From the NCBI GenBank assembly GCA_041859375.1, contig JBHEKP010000213.1:1-24852 (forward strand): 24,852 nucleotides of DNA, written 5' to 3'. Under the pieces are notes generated by a model. That model saw only the letters and a program-made list of their open reading frames with translations. It was not told the DNA's origin and searched no databases. This document shows positions 1 to 7,244 of this stretch, piece after piece. Position numbers and translations under genes: made by a program. The DNA is from JBHEKP01 sp041859375 (GTDB taxonomy: Bacteria > Hydrogenedentota > Hydrogenedentia > Hydrogenedentales > CAITNO01). Numbering within the stretch: the stretch's first letter is position 1; every line of letters starts with the position of its first letter.

Positions 1-285
1 TTGAGCAGGGTGGAGGCCAGTTTTCAGCATGCGGATAACATTAAATACGGTTCAAGTTTCACGCGTCGCGCCTGTGTGGCGGCGCTCCAGGGAAAGCATG
101 ATATTTGCCGCAGGTGGCTGGAAAAGGCTGAGACGGCGGGGGCATTGCCCGAACTGGAAAAACTGGCTGATGAGCCTGATTTGGAATCGGTGAAGGGGGA
201 TGCGTGGTTTGAAGAATTGCTGGCGCGGCATGGGCGGGGGCAGGACCGGACGGAGTGTGTGCCTCAAAAAGACCGGGAGAAATAA
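1..285 (+). CDS. TPR-type protein, C-terminal fragment (5' end outside window)
   Basis: The reading frame is open from the first base and ends in TAA, leaving 94 residues. The pattern of a helix pair around ACVAALQGKHD and WLEKAETAG, then a short stretch ending PDLESVKGDAWFEELLARHG, resembles the closing segment of tetratricopeptide proteins, where a last repeat is followed by 'DPDL..L+.D..F..LL'. The true start lies upstream, so the TTG at base 1 should not be taken as a start codon. The last 15 residues are charged and look disordered. The role of the full protein cannot be told. It converges on the C45 hydrolase gene at 532. The TPR-end assignment is from pattern recognition only. Confidence 0.55.
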   Translation: MSRVEASFQHADNIKYGSSFTRRACVAALQGKHDICRRWLEKAETAGALPELEKLADEPDLESVKGDAWFEELLARHGRGQDRTECVPQKDREK

Positions 286-531
286 GAGGCGATCCGTGGT
301 GTGTCTTCTTTAAGCCCCCGATGAGTATTTTGCCTGTGCTCAATCGTTCTTGTTTTTCTGGCGAAACAGAATTAATAGCAAGGAACACAAGGAACACAGC
401 CTCCCATCATATCCTGTTCAACCTGTGCGTCCATGTGAAATTCACCGTTAAAAGCGAACCGGCCCCCCGCGCGTTGGGGCGCGGGAGGCCGGAACGTACT
501 GCTTTCACCTGGGTCAAACCAAAAGGGGCGG
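286..531. other. Intergenic region between convergent genes
   Basis: No gene is supported in these 246 bases. They hold a two-copy tandem of AAGGAACAC (380-397), then a stretch (about 411-440) that resembles the CCTGTTCA..CTGTGCGTCCATGTGAA style of degenerate intergenic repeat seen in many environmental genomes, and finally the hairpin at 459-492, which fits a terminator for the minus-strand gene that ends at 532. Confidence 0.5.
459..492 (-). terminator. Probable intrinsic terminator of the C45 hydrolase gene
   Basis: Two 14-base arms (459-472 and 479-492) flank a 6-base loop. They pair fully in minus-strand RNA with one G-U wobble. Reading on the minus strand, the stem is followed after about five bases by a short run of T (CGCTTTTAAC). 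It lies about 40 bases past the stop of the minus-strand gene at 532. The T run is short, so termination may be incomplete. Confidence 0.6.
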
Positions 532-1899
532 TTACTTGAACCACTCCGTGAGCACGAGTTTTGTGAAGGGCATGTCGGTGGCGGTCACGGGCGGGTTGTT
601 TCCGGCGATGGCCACCCATGCGGTCTGCGCCGAGGGGTCGAAGACGAAGGAGTGCAGGGTGGCGTCGCAATAGACCGGGCCGGTGGCGAGAATCTTGACG
701 GCGCCGACGGCGTCAATCTTGCCGGGCTGCGCCTCGACGGCCCTGCTCAGCCATTCGTAGCGCTGCCAGGAGTCCTGCTCCTTCAGCAGGGGGGCCATGA
801 GGGTGAGCTGCTCGGGGGTCTCCACGGTCACACCGATTTTGTCTCCGTAGGCCTTGCTGAGGCGCAGCAACTGGTCCATGCCTACGGGGTGGTTGGTGCG
901 GCGCACGCATTCGGCCATGCCCCAGTGTCCGGTGGCGTCCGTTTCCTTGGGGTCCATGGTGGTGAATTCGGTGCAGTATTTGGCGTCCGTTTCAAGGGCG
1001 CGCCCGTCCCGCTTGTTGCCGTCGCCGATGATGAAGTTCCATCCGGTGGTGCGCTTGCACTTTTCAAAGAATTCCACGGACTTGGCGAGGGTGTCGCATT
1101 TTTCGAGCATGAGCCGCATTTGCAGGAACAGCGGCAGCCCGTCAAAGGTGGCGTCCGCCGAGGGCAGAGTCATTTCACCGAGGGTGATTCCCCTGGCGTT
1201 CATGCCGCTCACGCTGCCCACGCCGCCCGCCCATCCGATCATCATGAAGGGGAATCCGCCCTTGGGCCGCCAGACGAGCACGAGCGCGTCGTCCTGCGCG
1301 TCGCCCTTGATGTTCCAGTCCAGGTTGCGCGCGTGGAGCAGGCGTCCGTCGGTGGTCCACCGCCCCCACACGGCGAAGTTGGAGCAGGAGGGCGGCGAAT
1401 CCGGCGGGAAATGCAGGATTTCCGCCTGGGTCACGCCGAGGCGGATGTCCTCATAGGCGATGTCCTCCACGCCCGCCTTTTTCACCCCCTCCACGATGCC
1501 CCTCATCTCCTCGATGATTTCCGGGGGAAAATGCTTTTCCATCCGTTCCGACTGGGTTTTCACATATTCCTGGCTGTAACCGCGCCCCCAGAGGGCCTTC
1601 GGCATGTATCCCTCGCGGATGAGGTGGTGAATTTTTTTCGCCAGCAGCCGTCCGTGCTGGAAGCCCATTTCCGCCGGGGTGCCCTCCATCACCAGCACCT
1701 GGATCGGCCCCGCCTGGTAGAGTTTGCCCGCGCCTTCCTGGTCGAGGAGGGTGATTTCGGGGGACTCCACCAGTTGCACCTGCCGCGCCCCGAGCACGGG
1801 GAGGGTTTCGGCGGGATTGGCGATTTCCGCCACGGCGACGCAGGCGCAGGACAGGAGCAGCGCCAGGGAGAGGGTCAGTTTCACGGAAAGGCAACGCAT
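532..1899 (-). CDS. Secreted C45-family (acyl-transferase/Ntn-hydrolase type) hydrolase
   Basis: 455 aa. The ATG at 1899 is chosen because GGAG lies 8 bases upstream and a signal peptide follows at once (MRCLSVKLTLSLALLLSCAC..AVAE); an in-frame start 20 codons further upstream has neither. Cleavage could be after AVA, or at an LLSC lipobox. The family (peptidase C45, related to acyl-CoA:6-aminopenicillanate acyltransferase) cuts itself in front of a cysteine that becomes the N-terminal nucleophile. Here this is C172 in SPPSCSNFAVWG, followed by the typical HARNLDWN. Other family landmarks are EMGFQHGRLLAKKI near residue 80, GMNARGITLGE, and GWNFIIGDG. The substrate is unknown; amide or acyl-ester hydrolysis in the periplasm is the family expectation. 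It lies 78 bases behind queF and may be the last gene of that operon or have its own promoter. The C-terminal part of the giant protein at 10941 is a diverged relative. Confidence 0.8.
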   Translation of the reverse strand: MRCLSVKLTLSLALLLSCACVAVAEIANPAETLPVLGARQVQLVESPEITLLDQEGAGKLYQAGPIQVLVMEGTPAEMGFQHGRLLAKKIHHLIREGYMPKALWGRGYSQEYVKTQSERMEKHFPPEIIEEMRGIVEGVKKAGVEDIAYEDIRLGVTQAEILHFPPDSPPSCSNFAVWGRWTTDGRLLHARNLDWNIKGDAQDDALVLVWRPKGGFPFMMIGWAGGVGSVSGMNARGITLGEMTLPSADATFDGLPLFLQMRLMLEKCDTLAKSVEFFEKCKRTTGWNFIIGDGNKRDGRALETDAKYCTEFTTMDPKETDATGHWGMAECVRRTNHPVGMDQLLRLSKAYGDKIGVTVETPEQLTLMAPLLKEQDSWQRYEWLSRAVEAQPGKIDAVGAVKILATGPVYCDATLHSFVFDPSAQTAWVAIAGNNPPVTATDMPFTKLVLTEWFK

Positions 1900-1925
1900 G
1901 GCTGTTTCTCCAGGATTCAGTTTGC

Positions 1926-1941
1926 GGGAGACACGTCTCCC
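1926..1941. repeat. 16-bp perfect inverted repeat upstream of the C45 hydrolase gene
   Basis: GGGAGAC and GTCTCCC (7-base arms, 2-base spacer) sit in the 78-base gap between queF and the C45 gene, about 27 bases upstream of the C45 start codon. No T run follows on the minus strand, so it is not a standard terminator. It could be a protein-binding operator or an mRNA hairpin in the leader. Confidence 0.45.
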
Positions 1942-1977
1942 AAGCGTGATTTTGACCACACGGAAAAGGAGGGGGTT

Positions 1978-2439
1978 TCAGCCTTCCCGGCGGGGGATGG
2001 GGGGCATGGTTTCGGCGTCATAATGGGCAACGACCGTGCTGCCCAGGCCGCCGCGCGGGTTGCAGGCGATTTCCACGGTCATGCTGCGGGGGCGGCACGC
2101 GGCGGCCAGATCCTCCAGCATCCTGTTGACCAGGTGCTCGTACCAGATGCCCACATTGCGGTAGGAAAGGAGGTAATACTTCAGCGAGCGCAGTTCCAGG
2201 CAGAGATCGCCGGGGATGTAGCTGATGGTCACCTGGGCGAAGTCCGGCAGGCCGGAGAAGGGGCAGACCGAGGTGAATTCGTCGGTGGTGGTGGTGATTT
2301 CCATGGCCGCGCCGTGGGGGGTGCCGGCGTAGTCGTAGGGGAAGCATTCCAGGCAGGCGGCGTCCACCGCCTCGGGGCCCGAAAAGGGAAGGGACTTGTC
2401 CAGCGCCCTGAACTGTTCCCTGGGGTTTTGCGCGTCCAT
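1978..2439 (-). CDS. queF: NADPH-dependent 7-cyano-7-deazaguanine reductase (preQ1 synthase)
   Basis: 153 aa, the length of the short, single-domain (unimodular) QueF type. The enzyme reduces the nitrile preQ0 to the amine preQ1 with two NADPH, in the cytoplasm, before preQ1 is inserted into tRNA. The catalytic cysteine is C59 in SVCPFSGLPDF, with the acid D66 seven residues on. The family motif that binds NADPH is seen as ELRSLK at 82-87. The substrate-binding Glu is E101 in WYEHLVN. The ATG at 2439 follows AAAGGAGA by 6 bases, and the queD stop codon lies within this leader, so queD and queF are almost certainly co-transcribed (10 bases between them). A longer frame upstream overlaps queD and is not needed. 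Confidence 0.93.
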   Translation of the reverse strand: MDAQNPREQFRALDKSLPFSGPEAVDAACLECFPYDYAGTPHGAAMEITTTTDEFTSVCPFSGLPDFAQVTISYIPGDLCLELRSLKYYLLSYRNVGIWYEHLVNRMLEDLAAACRPRSMTVEIACNPRGGLGSTVVAHYDAETMPPIPRREG

Positions 2440-2449
2440 GCCGTCTCCT

Positions 2450-3130
2450 TTATTCGCCCCTGTACACACAGCGGTTGTTCGGGGTTTCGTGAAGCGCCAC
2501 AATTGACGGGGTGATTCCCCGCGAGAGGAGGCCCCCCCAAATCCACGCGCAGATGCGCTCGCAGGTGGCCTGCTCCAGGCCCGGTATTTCGTTCAGGTAA
2601 TGGTTGTGCAGCCGGGCGTGCAGCTCCGGCAGGGCCGCGGCAAGCGCGTCCTTGTCCGCCGCGCCGATTTCCGCGCGGTAGGTGTGGCCGTGCAGATGGT
2701 GGCAGGGATGGCTTGCGGGCAGCTGCGGCAGGGACTGGGCGGCGGCAAAGGAGAATGCGGTGCGCTCGGGCAGGCCCAGTTCCGCGTCGGCGGGCAGGGG
2801 CGTTGGCGCGAATTCACCGTCCCCCAGCACGGTGACACGCACCCCCTCGAACCATTCGGGCCAGGGGCGCAGCCGGTCCGCCACCCATGCGGAAACGCCC
2901 GCCGGGGTGGTGTCGGCGAGTCCGGGCACGTCGTCCAGGCAGCGGTGGTCCAGTTGCAGGCGCACGGGCTCGAAGAGGTTCTTGATGTCCCCGTAGTCCG
3001 CCACCCATCCCATCGCGGGGTCCACCTCGCCGCCCGCAAACAGGTCCACCCGGTAACTGTATCCGGTGAGCCGCCCGTCCACGCGGCGGGCCGCCTCGAA
3101 GTAGATGGTCTTGATGATGTGGGCTTTCAC
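2450..3130 (-). CDS. queD: Double-length 6-carboxy-5,6,7,8-tetrahydropterin synthase (tandem T-fold QueD)
   Basis: 226 aa, about twice the usual 120 aa. QueD turns 7,8-dihydroneopterin triphosphate into 6-carboxytetrahydropterin, the substrate of QueE. The C-terminal half (about 123-226) matches the ends of ordinary QueD: C143 before HLHGH (zinc histidines H147 and H149), and HET with the pterin-anchoring E215, ending CVYRGE. It lacks the loop 'GEVDP..GW+.DF..+K' and the Asp-His pair. The N-terminal half (about 6-102) has exactly those parts: GEVDPAMGWVADYGDIK and LDHRCLDD (D61, H62), but has no Cys and no HGH. The third zinc histidine (AAH) reads AAQ (Q132). The start is GTG at 3130, 6 bases after the queE stop, with GGAG 11 bases upstream. 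Its operon position between queE and queF supports the queuosine role. Double-PTPS proteins exist in other bacteria to my recollection, but I cannot check how similar they are. Confidence 0.85.
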   Translation of the reverse strand: MKAHIIKTIYFEAARRVDGRLTGYSYRVDLFAGGEVDPAMGWVADYGDIKNLFEPVRLQLDHRCLDDVPGLADTTPAGVSAWVADRLRPWPEWFEGVRVTVLGDGEFAPTPLPADAELGLPERTAFSFAAAQSLPQLPASHPCHHLHGHTYRAEIGAADKDALAAALPELHARLHNHYLNEIPGLEQATCERICAWIWGGLLSRGITPSIVALHETPNNRCVYRGE

Positions 3131-3136
3131 GGAAAA

Positions 3137-3793
3137 TCACACTCCACGCCGGTCGGGCGGCCAGATAATCTTATGGAGGGGAAGCTGCATCCGCGCGGGC
3201 AGCGCGTCCCCAAGCATCCATGCCGCCAGCTCCTCAAGGTTGAGCCGTCCCCACACCGGGGACAGCAGCACGGCGGCGCAGCGCTTTTCAAGAGTATAAC
3301 GGCGGATGACGCCCCGGCTCCATTCGTAGTCGTTCCGGTCCGCGATGACAAACTTCACCTCGTCCCGTTTCGGATCGAGAAATTCCAGGTTGGGCCAGTG
3401 GTTGCGGTGGCTCATGCCGCTGCCGGGGCATTTCAGGTCCATGATGCGGACCACCTCCGGCGGCAGGGTGTCTATGGGCAGGGAACCGCCCGTTTCGATG
3501 AGCACGCGAAACCCCGCGCCCACCAGCGCCCGGGCCAGATCAACGCATCCGGGCTGGGCCAGGGGCTCCCCGCCGGTGATCTCCACCAGCGGGCAGTTGT
3601 GGCCGCGCACCTCGTCCACCAGGCTCTCAACGGTCCGCCGCGCGCCGCCCCTGAAACTGTACGGGGTGTCGCACCAGGAGCAGCGCAGGTTGCACCGGGC
3701 GAGCCGGATGAACGAGCAGGGAAGCCCCGCGCGGGTGGACTCACCCTGGATGCTGTGGAAAACCTCTGTCACCAGCAGTGCGTTGCCGTGCAT
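3137..3793 (-). CDS. queE: 7-carboxy-7-deazaguanine synthase (radical SAM)
   Basis: 218 aa. QueE makes 7-carboxy-7-deazaguanine from 6-carboxytetrahydropterin by a radical rearrangement that needs S-adenosylmethionine and a [4Fe-4S] cluster. The cluster cysteines are C34, C38 and C41 in CNLRCSWC (CxxxCxxC), preceded by the substrate-contacting FHSIQGEST (12-20). GGEP of the SAM site is at 74-77. Length and motif order fit the family. The ATG at 3793 has GGAG 11 bases upstream, a weak spacing, but no better start is seen. It is followed by queD after 6 bases and preceded by a secretin-like gene 44 bases upstream, so it appears to be carried on the envelope-protein transcript. queC, which makes preQ0, is not in the window. 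Confidence 0.93.
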   Translation of the reverse strand: MHGNALLVTEVFHSIQGESTRAGLPCSFIRLARCNLRCSWCDTPYSFRGGARRTVESLVDEVRGHNCPLVEITGGEPLAQPGCVDLARALVGAGFRVLIETGGSLPIDTLPPEVVRIMDLKCPGSGMSHRNHWPNLEFLDPKRDEVKFVIADRNDYEWSRGVIRRYTLEKRCAAVLLSPVWGRLNLEELAAWMLGDALPARMQLPLHKIIWPPDRRGV

Positions 3794-3837
3794 GATGCGG
3801 TCCGCTCCATCGCGCCGGGCGGTGTTCGCGCGGGGCG

Positions 3838-5007
3838 CTACAAACCGGCCTGCATGGCCTGGGATTCGCTGTCAATGCGCGGTGCGTCGCCCCATTCAGC
3901 GCCCCGCTCGCGCCAGAACTGCATCGCGCTCGTGGCCTGCGGCGTGGGGCTGCGCAGGTCCACCACCGTGGGGGACACGAAGATGAGCAGGCTGCGCACC
4001 TCCGCGTCGGACTTGCGGCTGCGGAAGGGGATGCCCAGCAGGGGCAGCCGCCCGACCACCGGCACGCGCCGTTCGGTGTTGCGCACCACCCGGCTGGTGA
4101 GGCCGCCGATGACCAGCGTGGTGCTGTCGGGGACGAACACGGAGCCGGTCTGCGACCGGGTGGAGAACACGGGGAGGTCAACGCCGCGCAGGTTCTCGAT
4201 GCGGTTCACGTCCGACACCTCCAACTGCTCCAGCACCAGGTTGACCATGTTGTTGGGCAGGATGCTCGGCGTGAATGCCAGGTTCACGCCCACGTCGCGC
4301 CAGATGACCTGGAGCTGGGGCGGATAGGGCGGGGTGACCTTGGCGTCCTGGTAGGGCACCTGGCCGCCCGCCTTGATGATGGCCTTCTGGGCGTTCGCCA
4401 CAAGCAGTTCCGGCTTGGAGATGAGATCCGCGTCGGACTGGCGCTCAACCGCCCGGAGGATGCCGTCTATGGTGCCGTAGCCGGAGTTGATGATGCTGAA
4501 GGAAAGGCCCGCGCCGGCGTAGTCCTGGTGGCCGTTGTTCAGGTTGTTGTCCAAATCCGGCCGCAGGGGGGGGGCAAACTTGGTCTGGTCCGGGTAGGGC
4601 AGGCTTACCGTTCCATACTGGCTGTTGTCGAGCAGGTTCACGTTTGTCTGCTGCACGGAGCCGTTCTGCTCCTCGCCGCGCACAAACCGGGTGTATTTGA
4701 GGCTGGAGCCAATCTGGCGCAGTCCTCGCTCGTTGGTTTCGCTGATCCACACCTTCACCTGCACCTGCCGGATGTCCTCCAGCGGGGGCGGGGGCGGCGG
4801 GGGGGGCGGGGCGGCGGCAGCCGCAGGATCGGGCGCGGGCGCAGCCGCCGCCGGGTCGGGCGCGGGTGCCGGAGCTGGAGCCGGAGCCGGAGCGGGGGCG
4901 GCGGCAGCCGCAGGATCCTGGGACCATGCGGGCGCGCAGGGCAGCAACAACAGCATTGCCGTCACCGCCAGCAGGGCGGAGAGTGTGCAAAGCGCGGGAT
5001 GTTTCAT
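3838..5007 (-). CDS. Short secretin-domain protein with Ala/Pro linker
   Basis: 389 aa. A signal peptide (about 1-29, ending PAWSQ) is followed by a low-complexity stretch of Ala-Pro and poly-Pro (31-75), then a secretin-like body. The C-terminal part carries the secretin signature: VPVVGRLPLLGIPF, then an R/K/D-rich turn and LLIFVSPTVVDL. Upstream, KPELLVANAQKAIIKAGGQVPY and LVIGGLTSRVV are typical of GspD/PulD-type beta-barrel domains. The N0/N1-type ring domains normal in full secretins are absent or not recognisable, and the total length is well below the 600-700 aa of GspD. The start ATG overlaps the stop of the preceding gene (ATGA), with GGGAGGA 8 bases upstream, so translation is likely coupled and the two products may work together. 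An outer-membrane pore or collar is inferred; no cargo is indicated. Confidence 0.75.
   Translation of the reverse strand: MKHPALCTLSALLAVTAMLLLLPCAPAWSQDPAAAAAPAPAPAPAPAPAPDPAAAAPAPDPAAAAAPPPPPPPPPLEDIRQVQVKVWISETNERGLRQIGSSLKYTRFVRGEEQNGSVQQTNVNLLDNSQYGTVSLPYPDQTKFAPPLRPDLDNNLNNGHQDYAGAGLSFSIINSGYGTIDGILRAVERQSDADLISKPELLVANAQKAIIKAGGQVPYQDAKVTPPYPPQLQVIWRDVGVNLAFTPSILPNNMVNLVLEQLEVSDVNRIENLRGVDLPVFSTRSQTGSVFVPDSTTLVIGGLTSRVVRNTERRVPVVGRLPLLGIPFRSRKSDAEVRSLLIFVSPTVVDLRSPTPQATSAMQFWRERGAEWGDAPRIDSESQAMQAGL
4783..4917 (-). repeat. Low-complexity Ala/Pro-coding tract with 20-bp direct repeat and G-run
   Basis: Residues 31-75 of the secretin-like protein. The 20-base unit at 4811-4830 is repeated exactly at 4898-4917 and encodes Asp-Pro-Ala-rich peptide. 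The plus strand at 4784-4811 has several runs of four or more G, the complement of nine proline codons. The tract probably expands and contracts by slippage. Confidence 0.85.
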
Positions 5008-6179
5008 TTTGAGGATCCTCCCAGGCTGCCCGAGATGTTTTCCTGGGACTTGTCGGAGAGGGAGCCCGCCACACCCTGCGACATGCCGCTGAGGTTCTCA
5101 AGAACCCCGGTGATCACGTCCGTGGGGGATTTCGGTTTCTCCTCCTTTTTGGCCTCCCCTTCGGCGGCGGCATCGCCCCCCTCCTCCTCTTCCATGAAGC
5201 CGAACTCGTCGGCGACGGTGTAGGATTTCCGCCAGAGATCGGCCTTCACCATGAACACCAGTTCGCGGCGCGACTGGAGCTCGTCGTTGTTGCCCAGGCC
5301 CGCGGCGAGGGGGATTTCCGGATTGCTGACGGAGGGGAGCACCCGGCCGGCGAGATTATTGACGATGCCCTCCCCCTGGGTGAGCCAGGGCAGGGAGGCC
5401 AGGTTTTTTGATTTTGTGTTCCTGAACAGGCCGCCAAGAACCAGGACCTGGCCGTTGCGCACCCAGACGGTGGTGTCCACGCTGCGGGACACAAACTCCG
5501 GCACGCTGATGGCGGTGGACACTTTCGACAGGTTGCTGGTGGAGCCGGTGGCCTCGTCAAGCGCCACGGTGATTCGCTGGCCCTCCTCGTTGATTTCGGC
5601 GGTGAGCTTGAGCTGGACGAAAATGTCCTCGGTGGTCAGGGGGTTCTGGTCGTCGTCCACCACCTTGAGGGCGCTCACCGTCAGGGTCACGCCCGTGGGC
5701 CTGAATGCCGTGGTCTGCACCGCGCTGGCGCCGATGACGATGGTGTTTTCGTAGGGAACCTCCTGCGTGGTCTTGATCACCGCCGGAACGGTTGTGGGCA
5801 CGGGGACCAGCACCTTCGGCTGGGAGAGGATGAAGGCCTTGTTCTGGTCCACAAGCGCCTGGAGTATCACCTCAAAATCACCGTACTGGTTGGAGATTTT
5901 GTCCAGGAGAACCGTCAGGCCGGTCTGGGTCGCGTTCGGGAAGGTCAGGGCGGCGGAGGTGATGTTTCCGTTGCCGCTCGAAACCCGCCCGTAGGGGCGC
6001 GGCTCGTTGCGCTGCTTGAAATAGGCGCTGAGCCCCGTCTCAAGCTCCTTGGACGTCTGGAACTCGATGATTTTTACGGAGACATTCACCTGCGGCGTGT
6101 CCTGGGCCCGCCCGGTTCCGGGCAGCACCCAGAGGGCGGCGCACAGGAGCCCCGCGGTTATTGCTGTTCGTCTGGTCAT
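5004..6179 (-). CDS. Secretin-like protein with charged C-terminal tail
   Basis: 391 aa. Signal peptide about 1-25 (RRTAITAGLLCAALWVLPGTGRAQ). The body resembles a secretin C-domain: ILSQPKVLVPVPTTVPAVIKTTQEVPY, the strand-rich VFVQ-type region, DTTVWVRNGQVLVLGGLF, and ELVFMVKADLW as the last barrel strand. The signature loop is unusual: after LPWL there is an insert (about 270-300) before RRELVFMV, instead of the compact 'P.LG.+P.LG.LF'. The tail (about 320-391) is Glu/Lys-rich, then Ser/Gly-rich with a possible amphipathic helix. No N0/N1 domains are seen. The Shine-Dalgarno sequence is weak. The gene overlaps the following secretin-like gene by ATGA and starts 19 bases after the TPR lipoprotein. 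The two proteins are both secretin-like but clearly diverged, which fits a mixed complex or division of labour rather than a recent duplication. Confidence 0.68.
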   Translation of the reverse strand: MTRRTAITAGLLCAALWVLPGTGRAQDTPQVNVSVKIIEFQTSKELETGLSAYFKQRNEPRPYGRVSSGNGNITSAALTFPNATQTGLTVLLDKISNQYGDFEVILQALVDQNKAFILSQPKVLVPVPTTVPAVIKTTQEVPYENTIVIGASAVQTTAFRPTGVTLTVSALKVVDDDQNPLTTEDIFVQLKLTAEINEEGQRITVALDEATGSTSNLSKVSTAISVPEFVSRSVDTTVWVRNGQVLVLGGLFRNTKSKNLASLPWLTQGEGIVNNLAGRVLPSVSNPEIPLAAGLGNNDELQSRRELVFMVKADLWRKSYTVADEFGFMEEEEGGDAAAEGEAKKEEKPKSPTDVITGVLENLSGMSQGVAGSLSDKSQENISGSLGGSSK

Positions 6180-6198
6180 GTTGTTGTTTTATCCGTGT

Positions 6199-7203
6199 TT
6201 ATCGGCGGAACGTTCCCACACACTCATGCTTTCGGACATTGTTGATGTCGTCAAACTGGGTGAAATGGACGTTGAAGGCGCGGACCTCGCCGGGCTTCAG
6301 CGTTCCAAGGGCCACTGTCTGCGTGTCGTAAACCATCTGCCCGAAACCGTAAATGGTCACGGTGATTCGCACGTCCTCCAGCGTCTTTTCACCCCGGTTC
6401 ACCGCCTGGCCGGTGACGTTGTAGTACCGTTCGCGGGCCGAGGCGGACCAGTTTTCAAAACGGCCGCTGCGGAAGGAGGAAATGTTGAAGATTTGCAGGG
6501 GTTCCTGCTCGTAATACCGCCGCTCGGTTTCCCTGGGCGACAGGGTCACGATGGTGCCGTCCGCCTCGCGGCTCACCCGGGTGCGCACCACCGTGTCGTT
6601 CATCAGGTCCGGCCACCGCCCAAGCAACTCCCGGTAAACGGCGCCCGACTCGTCGTATCGGCCCAGGTTCCAGTAAATGTTCGCCAGATCCAGCCAGAGC
6701 GCCATGTTGTCCGGCGCGGCGGCGATTTGCGCGCGCAACGCCTCAATCTTCTGCTCCTCGGCGCTGTCCGCCTCTTTCGAGCCGTCGGTGGCGGTTATCT
6801 TGCCGAGGTATTCCCGGCTCTTGTCGGCCTGCTCGCCTTCGGGCACCAGGCTGATGTACTCCTCAAAAATGCGCTTCGCGTCGTTGTAGCCGCCCACATG
6901 ATAATAAGACAGGGCCAGCAGGTAGCGGGCCTCAATGCCCGCCTTGTCCCCGGGATACTGGTTCACGAGCTGCTGCAACCGGGGAATCACCAGGGAATAC
7001 TGCCCCCCCTTGATCATCCTCCGCGCCGTGTCCAGATCTTTGGACGCCGCATAGCCGTTCAACGCATGGGTTTCGGAAATGGGGCCCTGGCCCATGGGGG
7101 AGGAATAGCCCGGCCCCCCGGCGCCAACGGAGGCGCACCCCCCCTGAAACAGGGAAACCGTCCCCAAAAGCGCCAAACACAGGATTTTTTCTGCCTTAGA
7201 CAC
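6199..7203 (-). CDS. TPR lipoprotein with C-terminal FxLYD-like domain
   Basis: 334 aa from the GTG at 7203, which has CGAGGAAC 8 bases upstream; a TTG 7 codons earlier would bury that site. A lipoprotein signal ends FQGGC (C23). Helical repeats of TPR type run from about 55 to 195: RRMIKGGQYSLVIPRLQQLV, ARYLLALSYYHVGGYNDAKRIF, and LWLDLANIYWNLGRYDESGAVY. The C-terminal part (about 230-325), with YYNVTGQAVNRGEKTLEDVR and TLKPGEVRAFNVHF, resembles FxLYD-type beta domains. TPR lipoproteins often act as outer-membrane assembly or pilotin-like partners; next to two secretin-like genes this is a reasonable guess, but it is inference. It is followed by the first secretin-like gene after 19 bases and preceded by the OmpH-like gene by 41 bases. 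Confidence 0.72.
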   Translation of the reverse strand: MSKAEKILCLALLGTVSLFQGGCASVGAGGPGYSSPMGQGPISETHALNGYAASKDLDTARRMIKGGQYSLVIPRLQQLVNQYPGDKAGIEARYLLALSYYHVGGYNDAKRIFEEYISLVPEGEQADKSREYLGKITATDGSKEADSAEEQKIEALRAQIAAAPDNMALWLDLANIYWNLGRYDESGAVYRELLGRWPDLMNDTVVRTRVSREADGTIVTLSPRETERRYYEQEPLQIFNISSFRSGRFENWSASARERYYNVTGQAVNRGEKTLEDVRITVTIYGFGQMVYDTQTVALGTLKPGEVRAFNVHFTQFDDINNVRKHECVGTFRR

Positions 7204-7244
7204 GGTTGCTGTTCCTCGGGGCAAAATCGTTTAAGGACAACTGA

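Noticed and set aside
652..2514. A 620-codon plus-strand open frame opposite the C45 and queF genes
   Set aside because: Its composition is His/Gly/Ala-rich and motif-free, while the minus strand encodes recognisable enzymes with ribosome binding sites.
2600..4327. A 575-codon plus-strand open frame opposite queD, queE and the secretin-like gene
   Set aside because: It spans several well-supported genes on the other strand and shows no domain pattern or ribosome binding site.
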